64,000 nucleotides of DNA from Bradyrhizobium sp. 4 (lineage in GTDB: Bacteria > Pseudomonadota > Alphaproteobacteria > Rhizobiales > Xanthobacteraceae): the NCBI RefSeq assembly GCF_023100905.1, contig NZ_CP064686.1, positions 4,216,001 through 4,280,000 of the forward strand, in the 5' to 3' direction. Both the position numbers and the translations under genes were made by a program. The notes below the pieces were generated by a model. That model was not told the DNA's origin. It saw nothing but the letters and a program-made list of their open reading frames with translations, and did no database searches. Below, one piece after another: positions 35,315-45,163 of this stretch; positions within the stretch are counted from its first letter, which is position 1; every line of letters begins with the position of its first letter.

Positions 35315-35749
35315 ATGTGTGACTACAGCCTACATGCCGTCGCGTCGCGCCCCGCCGAAGTCGGCGAGACGATCGTCACGACAAGCTTCCGCGGCACCTC
35401 GACGCGCGGCTTCGCCTCGGCAGCCGATCCGTCTGTTGCCGTCTGCCTGCTGCCGGGAACGGAGCTCGCCTTCGCCGACGACGTTCGCTACGACAATCGC
35501 TGGATCTGGACGCGCACCATCAATTCCCGCGTGGGCAAGTTCGGCAAGATCGACCCGCACGTTCCCGACCGCCATCATGACGCGATCGAATTCCCGGACG
35601 GCAAATATGTGCTGGTGACGCAGCTCGTCGAAGGCCAGCGCGCGACCGTGCTGCAACTGCCTGTGACCCAGCCGGTGACGGAGCGCGAGCACAAGGCGCA
35701 GGTCATCGCCGACAGGCAGCCGACCGTCACGCGCCTGCCGATCGGCTGA
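35315..35749 (+). CDS. Conserved hypothetical protein
   Basis: A 144-aa protein starting MCDYSLHAVASRPAEVGETI, placed by a GAGGAG site 9 nt upstream. It contains AVCLLPGTELAFADDVRYD and a distinctive FGKIDPHVPDRHHDAIEFPDG with several His and Asp residues. No signal peptide or membrane segment. The compact beta-rich pattern and strong coding bias support a real protein. I do not recognise a characterised domain. Convergent with comEC (130 bp between ends). Confidence 0.75.
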   Translation: MCDYSLHAVASRPAEVGETIVTTSFRGTSTRGFASAADPSVAVCLLPGTELAFADDVRYDNRWIWTRTINSRVGKFGKIDPHVPDRHHDAIEFPDGKYVLVTQLVEGQRATVLQLPVTQPVTEREHKAQVIADRQPTVTRLPIG

Positions 35750-35879
35750 CGCAGCCGCTACGAGGTCGGAGGTCAAGATTGAATCGCCATCGCCGGCGGT
35801 GGCCGGCGAGATGGCGTGGTTTGCGCCCAGCGAATCCGAGCAGATGCACCAATCCACTGCATTGCTCCGCACCGTCAGA

Positions 35880-38168
35880 TCAATCGTCGGCCTGCAAGTC
35901 GGTCTCCGCCGGCGTTGCGTCCTTGATGCGGGGCGCGATCGCCTTCGGCGCAAGGCTGCCGTCGAAATCACCCTCGCCTGCGCCGGCTGGCAACCAGGGG
36001 CGGCTCGCGCCTCTCGCCCTCGCCGCGTGAACCGCAAAGCCGTCACCACGCTGCGTCAGCGCCAGCGCACTCTGGCTGGCGAGCCGCTGCCGATCGACCA
36101 CCATCGCCGCGCAATCGGGCGGCGCGGGGCGTGTCGTCACCACCAGCGCGGCCCGACTACAATCGTCCGCGAGAGCGTCGACGCGCAGTGCCAGCGCGAC
36201 CAACCTCCCGTCGGCCAGTGGCGTCACGCAGCCCGATTCGTCACAGGACACGCCATCGGCCAGCGAGGCTCTGCCGGCATCGCGCGGATCGGCGTCGGCA
36301 GCGAGCCATTCCTTGAGCAAAAAGCTGTCCTTGCTCGTCCTGATCAGGTGCAGATATCCGTCCCTGCCCCGCACCGCGACGCTGGCGCCATCCCCGGCAA
36401 TCAGGATGTCGGGCTGCTGCGCCGACAGTCCCCAGAGGATCGCTGCCAGCAGGACCAGGGCGCCGGACCAGCGTAGCGGCGTGCGCAACAAGCCTAGCAC
36501 AATGATTCCCAGGCTCGCCGCGATCAGCGGCGTGATCCCGAACGCCGGGATGCGGCCGACCGCGCCCGGCAATGCCGCGACCCAGCGCGAGACCGCGACC
36601 ATCCACTCGATGCCGATCCCCATCAGCCACCAGAACACGCTGTCCAGCCCGAACGGCGCAGCAAGCAGCCCCAACAATCCCGCCGGCATCACCAGCGCCG
36701 AGACCACCGGCATCGCGCCGAGATTGGCAAGCACGCCAAACGGCGTGACACGGTGGAAATGGAAAGCGGCGTAGGGCGTGGTCGCAAGTCCCGCAATCAG
36801 CGAGGCCATGAACAGCATCGCGATCTCGCGGCCACCCCACATCGCAATGCGCGCGGTCGCCGAATGGTCCGGCGAGGCAAACAAATTGGGCATGCCGATC
36901 TGCACCAGCGCCACCAGCCCGAGCGTTGCTGCAAACGACATCTGGAAGCTCGGATGCACCAGTGCTTCCGGCGCGACCGCGAGCACGATCAGCGCGGCGA
37001 CAGCAAGCGTGCGAAAGGTGATGGCGCGGCGATCGACCATCACCGCGATCAGCACCACCGCCGTCATGAAGAACGATCTTTGCGTTGCGACCTCCGCGCC
37101 CGACAGCAGCAGGTAGAACGCAGCAGCGACCAGCGCGGCGGCCGCCGACCATTTCTTGATCGCGAAGCCGGCCGCAAGTCCCGGGATCAGAGCGAGCAGC
37201 GCGCGCACCGCGAAGAACACGACACCGGCAACGACGGCCATGTGATAGCCGGAAATCGAGAGCACGTGGCCGAGACCGGAGATGAACATCGCATCGTTGA
37301 CGGGCGTGGTGATCGCATCGCGCCGCCCGGTAAGCAGCGCGGTCGCGATCGCCCGGTTGTCGCCGTCGAGCGTCGCCCGGATGCGGGCATCGATCGCATC
37401 GCGCAGGCCTTGCATGAAGGCCGCATAACGCAGCCGCAAGCCGGCGGTCTCAGGCGGCGGCGCCACCGTGATTGCGCCCATCGCGAAGCCGGAGGCGCCG
37501 ATGCCTTGGAAGAACATGTCACGCGAAAAGTCGTAGCTGCCGGGCCGCACCGGCGCGAGCGGCGGCATCAACCGTGCCTTCAGCTGAACGAAGCTACCGA
37601 CCTCCGGCGCGGTGCCTTTGCGGACCGACAGGCGCACGCGCTCAAGCCTGACGTCGCTGCGTTGCGCCTCCATCGCAGTGACGCGCAGCACGAAACGATC
37701 GGTACGCTCGCGGATGTCGCGAGCCTCGACAAAGCCCGACAACGACACCGAATAGAGCGCCTTTGCCAGCACCGGGTGGGCGATGCGCGCCGTCTTCCAG
37801 GTCGCGACGGCAAAGCCGGCCGCGACCGCCGCGATCATGATGGCTGGGGCGAACAGCCGGCTCCGCCGCAACAGAGCCGCGCCAAGCAGGAGTGCGATGG
37901 CGGTCGTGGCAACCACCCACAGCACTGGCTCGTGATCGGCAGAGAAATAAAGCGCGATGCCGCAGCCAAACGCTACGGGCACCCACGGCAACAGCCGCCC
38001 GGCGCCAGCCTCGGCGCGTGGCCATGCGCGGAGGGTCTCGGCCAGCGAGGTCCAGAGGTCGAGGCCTGCAGGCGCGAGGCCGCCAGCAGACGCGGCGCGG
38101 CCCGCGGGCCACGTCCCCGCGATCCCCTGCGACCGTACCGGCCGGCCCGGCTCCGCCATTCCCTGCAT
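35880..38168 (-). CDS. comEC: ComEC/Rec2-family DNA uptake membrane protein
   Basis: A 762-aa polytopic protein. It has N-terminal hydrophobic segments, a DUF4131/OB-like region (about 100-200), and the Competence domain with FISGLGHVLSISGYHMAVVAG at about 275-295 and ten or so further helices. The soluble C-terminus (about 615-762) lacks a convincing HxHxDH metallo-beta-lactamase motif. ComEC forms the inner-membrane channel for transforming DNA. Its place after lexA is usual in this genus. Start ATG 38168 or 38159. Confidence 0.88.
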   Translation of the reverse strand: MQGMAEPGRPVRSQGIAGTWPAGRAASAGGLAPAGLDLWTSLAETLRAWPRAEAGAGRLLPWVPVAFGCGIALYFSADHEPVLWVVATTAIALLLGAALLRRSRLFAPAIMIAAVAAGFAVATWKTARIAHPVLAKALYSVSLSGFVEARDIRERTDRFVLRVTAMEAQRSDVRLERVRLSVRKGTAPEVGSFVQLKARLMPPLAPVRPGSYDFSRDMFFQGIGASGFAMGAITVAPPPETAGLRLRYAAFMQGLRDAIDARIRATLDGDNRAIATALLTGRRDAITTPVNDAMFISGLGHVLSISGYHMAVVAGVVFFAVRALLALIPGLAAGFAIKKWSAAAALVAAAFYLLLSGAEVATQRSFFMTAVVLIAVMVDRRAITFRTLAVAALIVLAVAPEALVHPSFQMSFAATLGLVALVQIGMPNLFASPDHSATARIAMWGGREIAMLFMASLIAGLATTPYAAFHFHRVTPFGVLANLGAMPVVSALVMPAGLLGLLAAPFGLDSVFWWLMGIGIEWMVAVSRWVAALPGAVGRIPAFGITPLIAASLGIIVLGLLRTPLRWSGALVLLAAILWGLSAQQPDILIAGDGASVAVRGRDGYLHLIRTSKDSFLLKEWLAADADPRDAGRASLADGVSCDESGCVTPLADGRLVALALRVDALADDCSRAALVVTTRPAPPDCAAMVVDRQRLASQSALALTQRGDGFAVHAARARGASRPWLPAGAGEGDFDGSLAPKAIAPRIKDATPAETDLQADD

Positions 38169-38254
38169 CCGATGATACGCAACGAAGGCACAAGCTACCG
38201 GAACGTGCAGGCGGGCGGATAGCGGTACGGATCAGGAACGAAAGGTTGCGATCG

Positions 38255-38488
38255 CTACTTTTCCTCTTCCATCGTCACAGCGACATCGGCCTTGGCCGAC
38301 AGCCGGACCTTGTTGCCCTCGATATCGGCGACGAGGCCCTTGTCGATGAAGTGATGATGCCCCTTGTGGCTGCCCTCGCCGCTGTCCTTCTTGGTCAGCT
38401 TGATGCGATTGCCTTCGACCTTGTCGACGGTGCCGATGTGGACGCCGTCGGCGCCGATGACTTCCATATGCTCTGCGATGTTCTGCAT
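38255..38488 (-). CDS. DUF2171 domain protein
   Basis: A 77-aa PRC-barrel-like protein, MQNIAEHMEVIGADGVHIGTV, KVEGNRIKLTKKDSG, HHHFIDKGLVADIEGNKVRL. This is the DUF2171 pattern for small proteins of unknown function common in alphaproteobacteria. Start at ATG 38488 after AAGGAAC fits the domain; the frame is open upstream. Single gene between comEC and the NTF2-like gene. Confidence 0.85.
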   Translation of the reverse strand: MQNIAEHMEVIGADGVHIGTVDKVEGNRIKLTKKDSGEGSHKGHHHFIDKGLVADIEGNKVRLSAKADVAVTMEEEK

Positions 38489-38573
38489 GGTGGGTTCCTT
38501 GTTGGGCCCACCCCAACGCGCGAGGTGCATGTTCGTTCTCTCACGAGGATGACGAAGTCGTGTGCTCCACTGG

Positions 38574-38960
38574 TCAGATAAGCGGCGCCTGCGACGAAGC
38601 ATGGTGATTGACGATCTTCCAGTCGCCGTCCTCGCGCATGATGACCCAGCTCATCTTAACTGAGACATCGGGGCGTTCGCCGGCGAGATCGAACGAAATG
38701 CTCGCGGCCATATTGATCAGATCAGGACCTGCCTGCGCCGCCTTCACCTCGGAAAATAACGCGCTCGGCTTGCGCCAGCGTGGCAGGCCGTTGAAATAGT
38801 CTGCGACGCCGTCCCTGCCCCGGTAGAGCTTGGGGTTGGAGCCGAAGAAGAACGCATTCCTCGCATAGAGCGATGAGAGCGCGGCCGCATCGAGCGTGGC
38901 GAAGCCGGCGCGCCATTTCCCGATGATGGCGGAAACGATGGCGTCGGCTTCGTCGCTCAT
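38574..38960 (-). CDS. NTF2-like / DUF4440 family protein
   Basis: A 128-aa cone-fold protein (MSDEADAIVSAIIGKWRAGF, ALSSLYARNAFFFGSNPKLYRGRDGVADYF, DWKIVNHHASS). The SgcJ/EcaC family it resembles includes small isomerases and ligand binders of unknown role. The start at ATG 38960 is 19 bp after the glnS stop on the same strand, so expression with glnS is likely. Confidence 0.82.
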   Translation of the reverse strand: MSDEADAIVSAIIGKWRAGFATLDAAALSSLYARNAFFFGSNPKLYRGRDGVADYFNGLPRWRKPSALFSEVKAAQAGPDLINMAASISFDLAGERPDVSVKMSWVIMREDGDWKIVNHHASSQAPLI

Positions 38961-38979
38961 TGTGGTCTCGCAGCTCTTT

Positions 38980-40656
38980 TCAGCCTTTGGCAACTTCCTT
39001 CGCGAACGTGTCGCGCAGGCCGATGGTCCTGGAAAATACCGGTCTGTCGGGCGTCGAGTCCTTGTCGCGCACGAAATAGCCCTGGCGCTCGAACTGCATC
39101 GGCTCCGTCGAATTGCTTTCCGCGACTGATGCTTCGATCCGGGCGTCAGCCAAAATCTCGAGCGACTGCGGATTGAGGTCGGCAGCGAAGTTCGAGGCGT
39201 CCGGGCTCGGATTGGCAAACAGCTGGTTGTAGATGCGGATTTCCGCGGGCACGGATGTTGCCGCCGACAGCCAGTGCATGGTGGCCTTGACCTTGCGGCC
39301 ATCGGGCGCGTTGCCGCCCTTGGTCGCGGGATCGTAGGTGCAGCGCAGCTCCACCACCTCGCCGGCCTCGTTCTTGATCACACCGGTGCACTTGACGAAA
39401 TAGGCGTAGCGCAGCCGCACCTCGTTGCCCGGCGACAGACGGAAGAATTTTTTCGGCGGGTTCTCCATGAAGTCGTCCTGCTCGATATAGAGCTCGCGGC
39501 CGAACGTGATCTTCCGGGTGCCGGCAGAGGGATCGTCCGGATGGTTGATCGCCTCGAGCTCCTCGGTCCGCCCTTCCGGGTAGTTCTCGATCACGACCTT
39601 GAGCGGCTTCAGCACCGCCATCCGCCGCTGCGACGTGCGGTTCAGCTCCTCGCGGATGCAGAACTCGAGCATGCCGACGTCGACAACACTGTTGGCCTTC
39701 GCCACGCCGATGCGCTTGACGAATTCGCGAAGGGCGGCCGGCGGCACGCCGCGGCGGCGCATCCCCGCCATGGTGGGCATACGCGGATCGTCCCAGCCCG
39801 CGACATGGCCCTCGCGGACGAGCTGGGTCAGCACACGCTTGGACAGCAGCGTGTAGGTTAGGTTCAGCCGCGCGAATTCGTACTGGTGCGGCTTCGACGG
39901 CACCGGCAGCTTCTCGATGAACCAGTCATAGAGCGGCCGATGGTCCTCGAACTCCAGCGTGCAGATCGAGTGCGTGATGCCTTCGATCGCGTCCGACTGG
40001 CCGTGGGCATAGTCGTAGCTCGGATAGATGCTCCACTTGGTCCCGGTGCGCGGATGGTGCGCATGCAGGATGCGGTACAGCACGGGGTCGCGCAGATTGA
40101 TGTTGCCCGCACCCATGTCGATCTTGGCCCGCAGCACGCGCGCGCCGTTCGGGAATTCGCCCGCCTTCATGCGACGGAACAGGTCGAGGTTTTCATCCAC
40201 GGTGCGATCGCGGAACGGCGAGTTCTTGCCGGGCTCGGTCAGCGTGCCGCGCGCAAGACGGATCTCCTCCTGGGTCTGGTCGTCGACATAGGCGAGCCCG
40301 TCTCGGATCAGCTGCTCCGCCCATTCGTAGAGGCGGTCGAAATAGTCCGAAGCGAAGAACAGGTTCTTGCCCCAGTCGAAGCCGAGCCAGCGCACGTCGG
40401 CCTGGATGGAATCGATATATTCCTGCTCTTCCTTGACCGGATTGGTGTCGTCGAAGCGCAGATGGCAGCGGCCCGGAAATTCCTGGGCAATGCCGAAATT
40501 AAGCGCGATCGACTTGGCGTGGCCGATATGGAGATAGCCGTTCGGCTCCGGTGGGAACCGGGTCACGATCTCCTTGTATTTGGCCTGGTCGAGGTCGGCC
40601 TGGATGATGTCACGAATGAAATCGCGCCCAACCTCGTTCGCCACCGGTTCTGTCAT
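38980..40656 (-). CDS. glnS: Glutaminyl-tRNA synthetase
   Basis: A 558-aa class I synthetase charging tRNA-Gln directly. HIGH motif in EPNGYLHIGHAKSIALNFG, the KMSKS-equivalent in YTLLSKRVLTQLV, then the two C-terminal beta-barrel anticodon-binding domains. Most alphaproteobacteria lack GlnRS and use GatCAB, so its presence hints at acquisition within the lineage. Divergent from gltX over 166 bp. Confidence 0.96.
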   Translation of the reverse strand: MTEPVANEVGRDFIRDIIQADLDQAKYKEIVTRFPPEPNGYLHIGHAKSIALNFGIAQEFPGRCHLRFDDTNPVKEEQEYIDSIQADVRWLGFDWGKNLFFASDYFDRLYEWAEQLIRDGLAYVDDQTQEEIRLARGTLTEPGKNSPFRDRTVDENLDLFRRMKAGEFPNGARVLRAKIDMGAGNINLRDPVLYRILHAHHPRTGTKWSIYPSYDYAHGQSDAIEGITHSICTLEFEDHRPLYDWFIEKLPVPSKPHQYEFARLNLTYTLLSKRVLTQLVREGHVAGWDDPRMPTMAGMRRRGVPPAALREFVKRIGVAKANSVVDVGMLEFCIREELNRTSQRRMAVLKPLKVVIENYPEGRTEELEAINHPDDPSAGTRKITFGRELYIEQDDFMENPPKKFFRLSPGNEVRLRYAYFVKCTGVIKNEAGEVVELRCTYDPATKGGNAPDGRKVKATMHWLSAATSVPAEIRIYNQLFANPSPDASNFAADLNPQSLEILADARIEASVAESNSTEPMQFERQGYFVRDKDSTPDRPVFSRTIGLRDTFAKEVAKG

Positions 40657-40699
40657 TACGAAAATCCTGTAGGGAAATCAGCGGCCCTTCTGCCAAATT

Positions 40700-40718
40700 C
40701 CCTTGGCTGAGCCAAGGG
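40700..40718. promoter_or_regulatory. Inverted repeat between glnS and gltX
   Basis: CCCTTGGC-TGA-GCCAAGGG, perfect 8-bp arms, 44 bp upstream of the glnS ATG. It could be a leader hairpin for glnS or an operator; no protein can be named. Confidence 0.4.
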
Positions 40719-40822
40719 CTTAAGCAAGGTCTCAAGCAACCCTTCGCGGACCGCTGCCGGGCTTTAGTTATGCTCCGGTCCTGTTATATACCACCGCCTC
40801 CAATGCATAGGCCTTGCCAAGA

Positions 40823-42250
40823 ATGACCTCTCCCGTCGTCACCCGCTTCGCTCCCTCTCCGACCGGCTTCCTCCATATCGGGGGTGCGCGCACGGCGCTG
40901 TTCAACTGGCTCTATGCGAAGAAGCACGGCGGCAAGATGCTGCTCCGGATCGAGGACACCGACCGGGAGCGCTCCACGGAGGCGGCGATCGGCGCCATCC
41001 TAGACGGCCTGAAATGGCTGGAGCTCGGCTGGGACGGCGATGTCATCTATCAGTTCAGCCGCGCCGCTCGCCACCGCGAGGTCGCCGAGGAGCTGCTCGC
41101 CGAGGGCAAGGCCTATCGCTGCTACGCCACCGCCGAGGAGCTCACCGCGATGCGCGAGAAGGCGCGCGCCGAGGGGCGCACCCGCCTCTATGACGGCCTG
41201 TGGCGCGACCGCGATCCGGCGACGGCCCCGACCGACGTGAAGCCCACCATCCGACTCCGCGCGCCCCAGACCGGCGAGACCGTGATCGAAGATCAGGTCC
41301 AGGGTCGCGTGGTCTGGCAGAACGAGAATCTCGACGACCTCGTCCTGCTGCGCGGCGATGGCAACCCGACCTACATGCTCGCGGTGGTGGTCGACGACCA
41401 CGATATGGGTGTCACCCATGTCATCCGCGGCGATGACCATTTGATCAACGCGGCCCGCCAAAAGCAGATCTACGACGCGATGGGCTGGACGCTGCCGAGC
41501 ATGTCCCACATCCCCCTGATCCACGGCCCGGACGGTTCGAAGCTCTCCAAGAGGCACGGCGCGCTTGGCGTCGATGCCTACCGCGCCATGGGGTACCTCC
41601 CGTCCGCGCTCCGCAACTATCTCGTCCGGCTCGGCTGGAGCCATGGCGACCAGGAAATCTTCTCGACCGAGGAGATGATCGCGGCGTTCGACCTCGCCAG
41701 CGTCGGCCGCGCAGCAGCGCGCTTCGATTTCGCCAAGCTGGAAAACCTCAACGGCCACTACATCCGCAATGCCGACGATCAATCACTCGTGAAGATGTTC
41801 GAGGACGTGCTCGACCACGTCGTGCCCAGCCGCGATGAGCTTAAGGCCAAGTTAAACGACACCACGCGCGCGCAGGTGCTGAAGGCCATGCCGGCCCTGA
41901 AGGAGCGCGCCAAGACGCTGATCGAACTGATCGACGGCGCCTATTTCATCTTCGCCGACCGGCCGCTCGAGCTTGATCCGAAGGCGGCAGCGCTGCTGAC
42001 GCCTGAGAACCGCAAGCTGATCGGCCAGCTTCATTCCGCGCTGGAGAAAGTCGAGATGTGGAGCGCGGCCAATGCGGAAGCCGCGCTGCGCGCCTATGCC
42101 GAGGAAAATAGTCTCAAGCTCGGCGCGGTCGCCCAGCCGCTGCGGGCGGCGCTGACGGGACGGACGACGTCGCCCGGCATATTCGAGGTTTTGGACGTCC
42201 TGGGACGCCAGGAAAGCCTGGGCCGGCTTAAAGATCAGGCCACGGAATAG
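40823..42250 (+). CDS. gltX: Glutamyl-tRNA synthetase
   Basis: A 475-aa class I synthetase charging tRNA-Glu. HIGH motif in GFLHIGGARTALFNWL and the KMSKS motif GSKLSKRHGALG are intact, with a helical anticodon-binding C-terminus. Start ATG 40823; a TTG 9 nt earlier is less likely. It lies 195 bp before gltA; the gap begins with a short tandem repeat. Confidence 0.97.
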   Translation: MTSPVVTRFAPSPTGFLHIGGARTALFNWLYAKKHGGKMLLRIEDTDRERSTEAAIGAILDGLKWLELGWDGDVIYQFSRAARHREVAEELLAEGKAYRCYATAEELTAMREKARAEGRTRLYDGLWRDRDPATAPTDVKPTIRLRAPQTGETVIEDQVQGRVVWQNENLDDLVLLRGDGNPTYMLAVVVDDHDMGVTHVIRGDDHLINAARQKQIYDAMGWTLPSMSHIPLIHGPDGSKLSKRHGALGVDAYRAMGYLPSALRNYLVRLGWSHGDQEIFSTEEMIAAFDLASVGRAAARFDFAKLENLNGHYIRNADDQSLVKMFEDVLDHVVPSRDELKAKLNDTTRAQVLKAMPALKERAKTLIELIDGAYFIFADRPLELDPKAAALLTPENRKLIGQLHSALEKVEMWSAANAEAALRAYAEENSLKLGAVAQPLRAALTGRTTSPGIFEVLDVLGRQESLGRLKDQATE

Positions 42251-42254
42251 GCCG

Positions 42255-42291
42255 AGGACCGCGCTAAGGACCGGGGCCAAGGACCAGGCTA
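42255..42291. repeat. Degenerate 12-13-bp tandem repeat after gltX
   Basis: Three AGGACC-headed units (AGGACCGCGCTA, AGGACCGGGGCCA, AGGACCAGGCTA) start five bases beyond the gltX stop. The units also resemble the preceding sequence, so it is probably slippage-derived. Confidence 0.55.
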
Positions 42292-42445
42292 CGACGTAAG
42301 TCGACCATGCGTGGCGCCATCTTGCAGCGCACACAGCAATAATATACCCATCTCAGCCGTACCTTCTGGAACATCCGGCCTGCCCCGCGATATCTCATCG
42401 GGGCCTCCGGGTCCGGCCCGTTTCACCATACATCGGGGACCTCTG

Positions 42446-43750
<1,305 letters not shown>

Positions 43751-43774
43751 GTCGAGCCATCACGGCTTTCGAAG

Positions 43775-43804
43775 CGGCGCCATCTCCGGATGGCGCCGTT
43801 TTTT
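43775..43804 (+). terminator. Intrinsic terminator of gltA
   Basis: Perfect stem CGGCGCCAT / ATGGCGCCG with a 6-nt loop (CTCCGG), followed at once by six T residues and then a further T-rich stretch, 24 bp after the gltA stop. Confidence 0.93.
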
Positions 43805-43896
43805 GTTTTGCGCCGATACAATCTTGCTGCCGCGCACAACAACAAGTCGGCGCAATGCCTCGGCCGGCGCTTGACGTCGAAACGCTTCGCGCGCAA

Positions 43897-43917
43897 ATTC
43901 TTACTCTAAGTAAGAAT
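43897..43917. promoter_or_regulatory. Perfect palindrome before the ROK regulator, candidate operator
   Basis: ATTCTTACT-CTA-AGTAAGAAT, perfect 9-bp arms and a 3-bp centre, ending 16 bp before the preferred ROK start (43934). The AT-rich composition contrasts with the region. Autorepression by the ROK protein is the simplest reading. Confidence 0.65.
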
Positions 43918-43933
43918 GACGACAGGGATGGAA

Positions 43934-45106
43934 ATGCCGGAGCAGCCGAGAAGTCGGCGGCAGACGCGTGCTGCCATTTTGACTCATCTGCTTCAGTCCG
44001 GCGGGTCGTTCCGGCCGCCGCTGGCGAAGGCCGTGCGCCTGTCGGAAGCGAGCCTGTCGCGCATCCTGTTCGACCTGAAGGCCGAAGGCCTGATCGAGGA
44101 AGTGCGGCGCCCTGCCCCTTACGTCGGTGGCCCGACGGGCCTCGTGTCGCTCGATGGCGAGGTGGCGCTCGCGGCGTTTGAGCTGACCACCCAGCGGCTC
44201 AGCGTCGGCGTCGGGGGCCTATCGGGCGAACTGCACCACACCTGGCATGTGCCGCTACCGAAGACGCCGACCGTCGCGACCGTCGGCCGGGCGTTTCGCG
44301 AGGCGATGACATTGCTGCACGACTGGACGCGGCGCCGGCGCATCCCCCTCGCGCAGATCGGCGTCTCCATTCCAGGTCTCGGACGACTGGGCGCGTCAGG
44401 CAATCCGATCATCCCCTGCGACGTCGGGCGCATCAGCGAGATGTTCGGCGAAAATTTTGCCGGCGTGCCGGTCGAGTTCACCAACTCCGTCGTCGCGCAC
44501 GCCATTTTTCACCGTTGCCGCACGGAGAACTATCCATTCAGCGGGGCGCATCTCTTCGTATTTGTCGGTCAGGGCGTCGCGGGCACCTGGATGGATGATC
44601 CGATCGAGGACGATGCTCTCCAGCCGGTCGAGCTCGGCCACATGGTGTTCGGAGCCGACGGACCAATTTGCCGCTGTGGTCATCATGGCTGCGTCGAGGC
44701 CTATACGTCGCTTCCGGCCCTGGCCGAGCTTCTTGGCGTCGCGGAAGCCGAATTGCTTCAGCTCGGCAGCGAATGGGTGACCGCGATGCCGCTCTCATCG
44801 CGCGTGCGGCAGGAATTGCGCCGGCGGCTATTCCGGCTTGGCCTTGCGATCGGCAATACGCTGAACGTGAAGCCCTGCAAGGGCGTCGCGATCAGCGGCT
44901 GGCCGTCGCTTCTCGCCGAGGACGATCGCAACGCGCTCGTCGAGGGGATCGACGCCTGTCTGTTGGGCGGCCGCAAGCACGCGCAAGTGTCGCTCGCTTT
45001 CGTGCCGCCGTCGAATGGCAACGATCCGCGGGCGGCGCTGGCGTTCGCGGCTTTCTGCCTCGCTGGCCGCGGCGGCATGCCGGCCGCATCGAGCGAGGCC
45101 GCCTGA
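43934..45106 (+). CDS. ROK-family transcriptional repressor of the sugar uptake operon
   Basis: A 390-aa protein with an N-terminal winged HTH (RRQTRAAILTHLLQSGGSF, LSEASLSRILFDLKAEGLIEE). A ROK sugar-binding domain carries the zinc motif GPICRCGHHGCVEAY intact. Repressors of this class release DNA on binding a hexose or its phosphate. ATG 43934, 6 nt after AGGG, is preferred. In-frame ATGs at 43928 and 43916 have no ribosome site and the latter overlaps the palindrome. First gene of the cassette, followed 57 bp later by the binding protein gene. Confidence 0.88.
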   Translation: MPEQPRSRRQTRAAILTHLLQSGGSFRPPLAKAVRLSEASLSRILFDLKAEGLIEEVRRPAPYVGGPTGLVSLDGEVALAAFELTTQRLSVGVGGLSGELHHTWHVPLPKTPTVATVGRAFREAMTLLHDWTRRRRIPLAQIGVSIPGLGRLGASGNPIIPCDVGRISEMFGENFAGVPVEFTNSVVAHAIFHRCRTENYPFSGAHLFVFVGQGVAGTWMDDPIEDDALQPVELGHMVFGADGPICRCGHHGCVEAYTSLPALAELLGVAEAELLQLGSEWVTAMPLSSRVRQELRRRLFRLGLAIGNTLNVKPCKGVAISGWPSLLAEDDRNALVEGIDACLLGGRKHAQVSLAFVPPSNGNDPRAALAFAAFCLAGRGGMPAASSEAA

Positions 45107-45163
45107 GATACCTGATACCGCGCGGCGCTCGCGCGAAAGAGTTCACACCGGGAGGAACTTGCC

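Noticed and set aside
38574..39302. Longer N-terminal extension of the NTF2-like protein reaching into glnS.
   Set aside because: The extension is Arg/Ser-rich antisense-type sequence in a frame within glnS; the family start MSDEADAIV and the glnS stop point to 38960.
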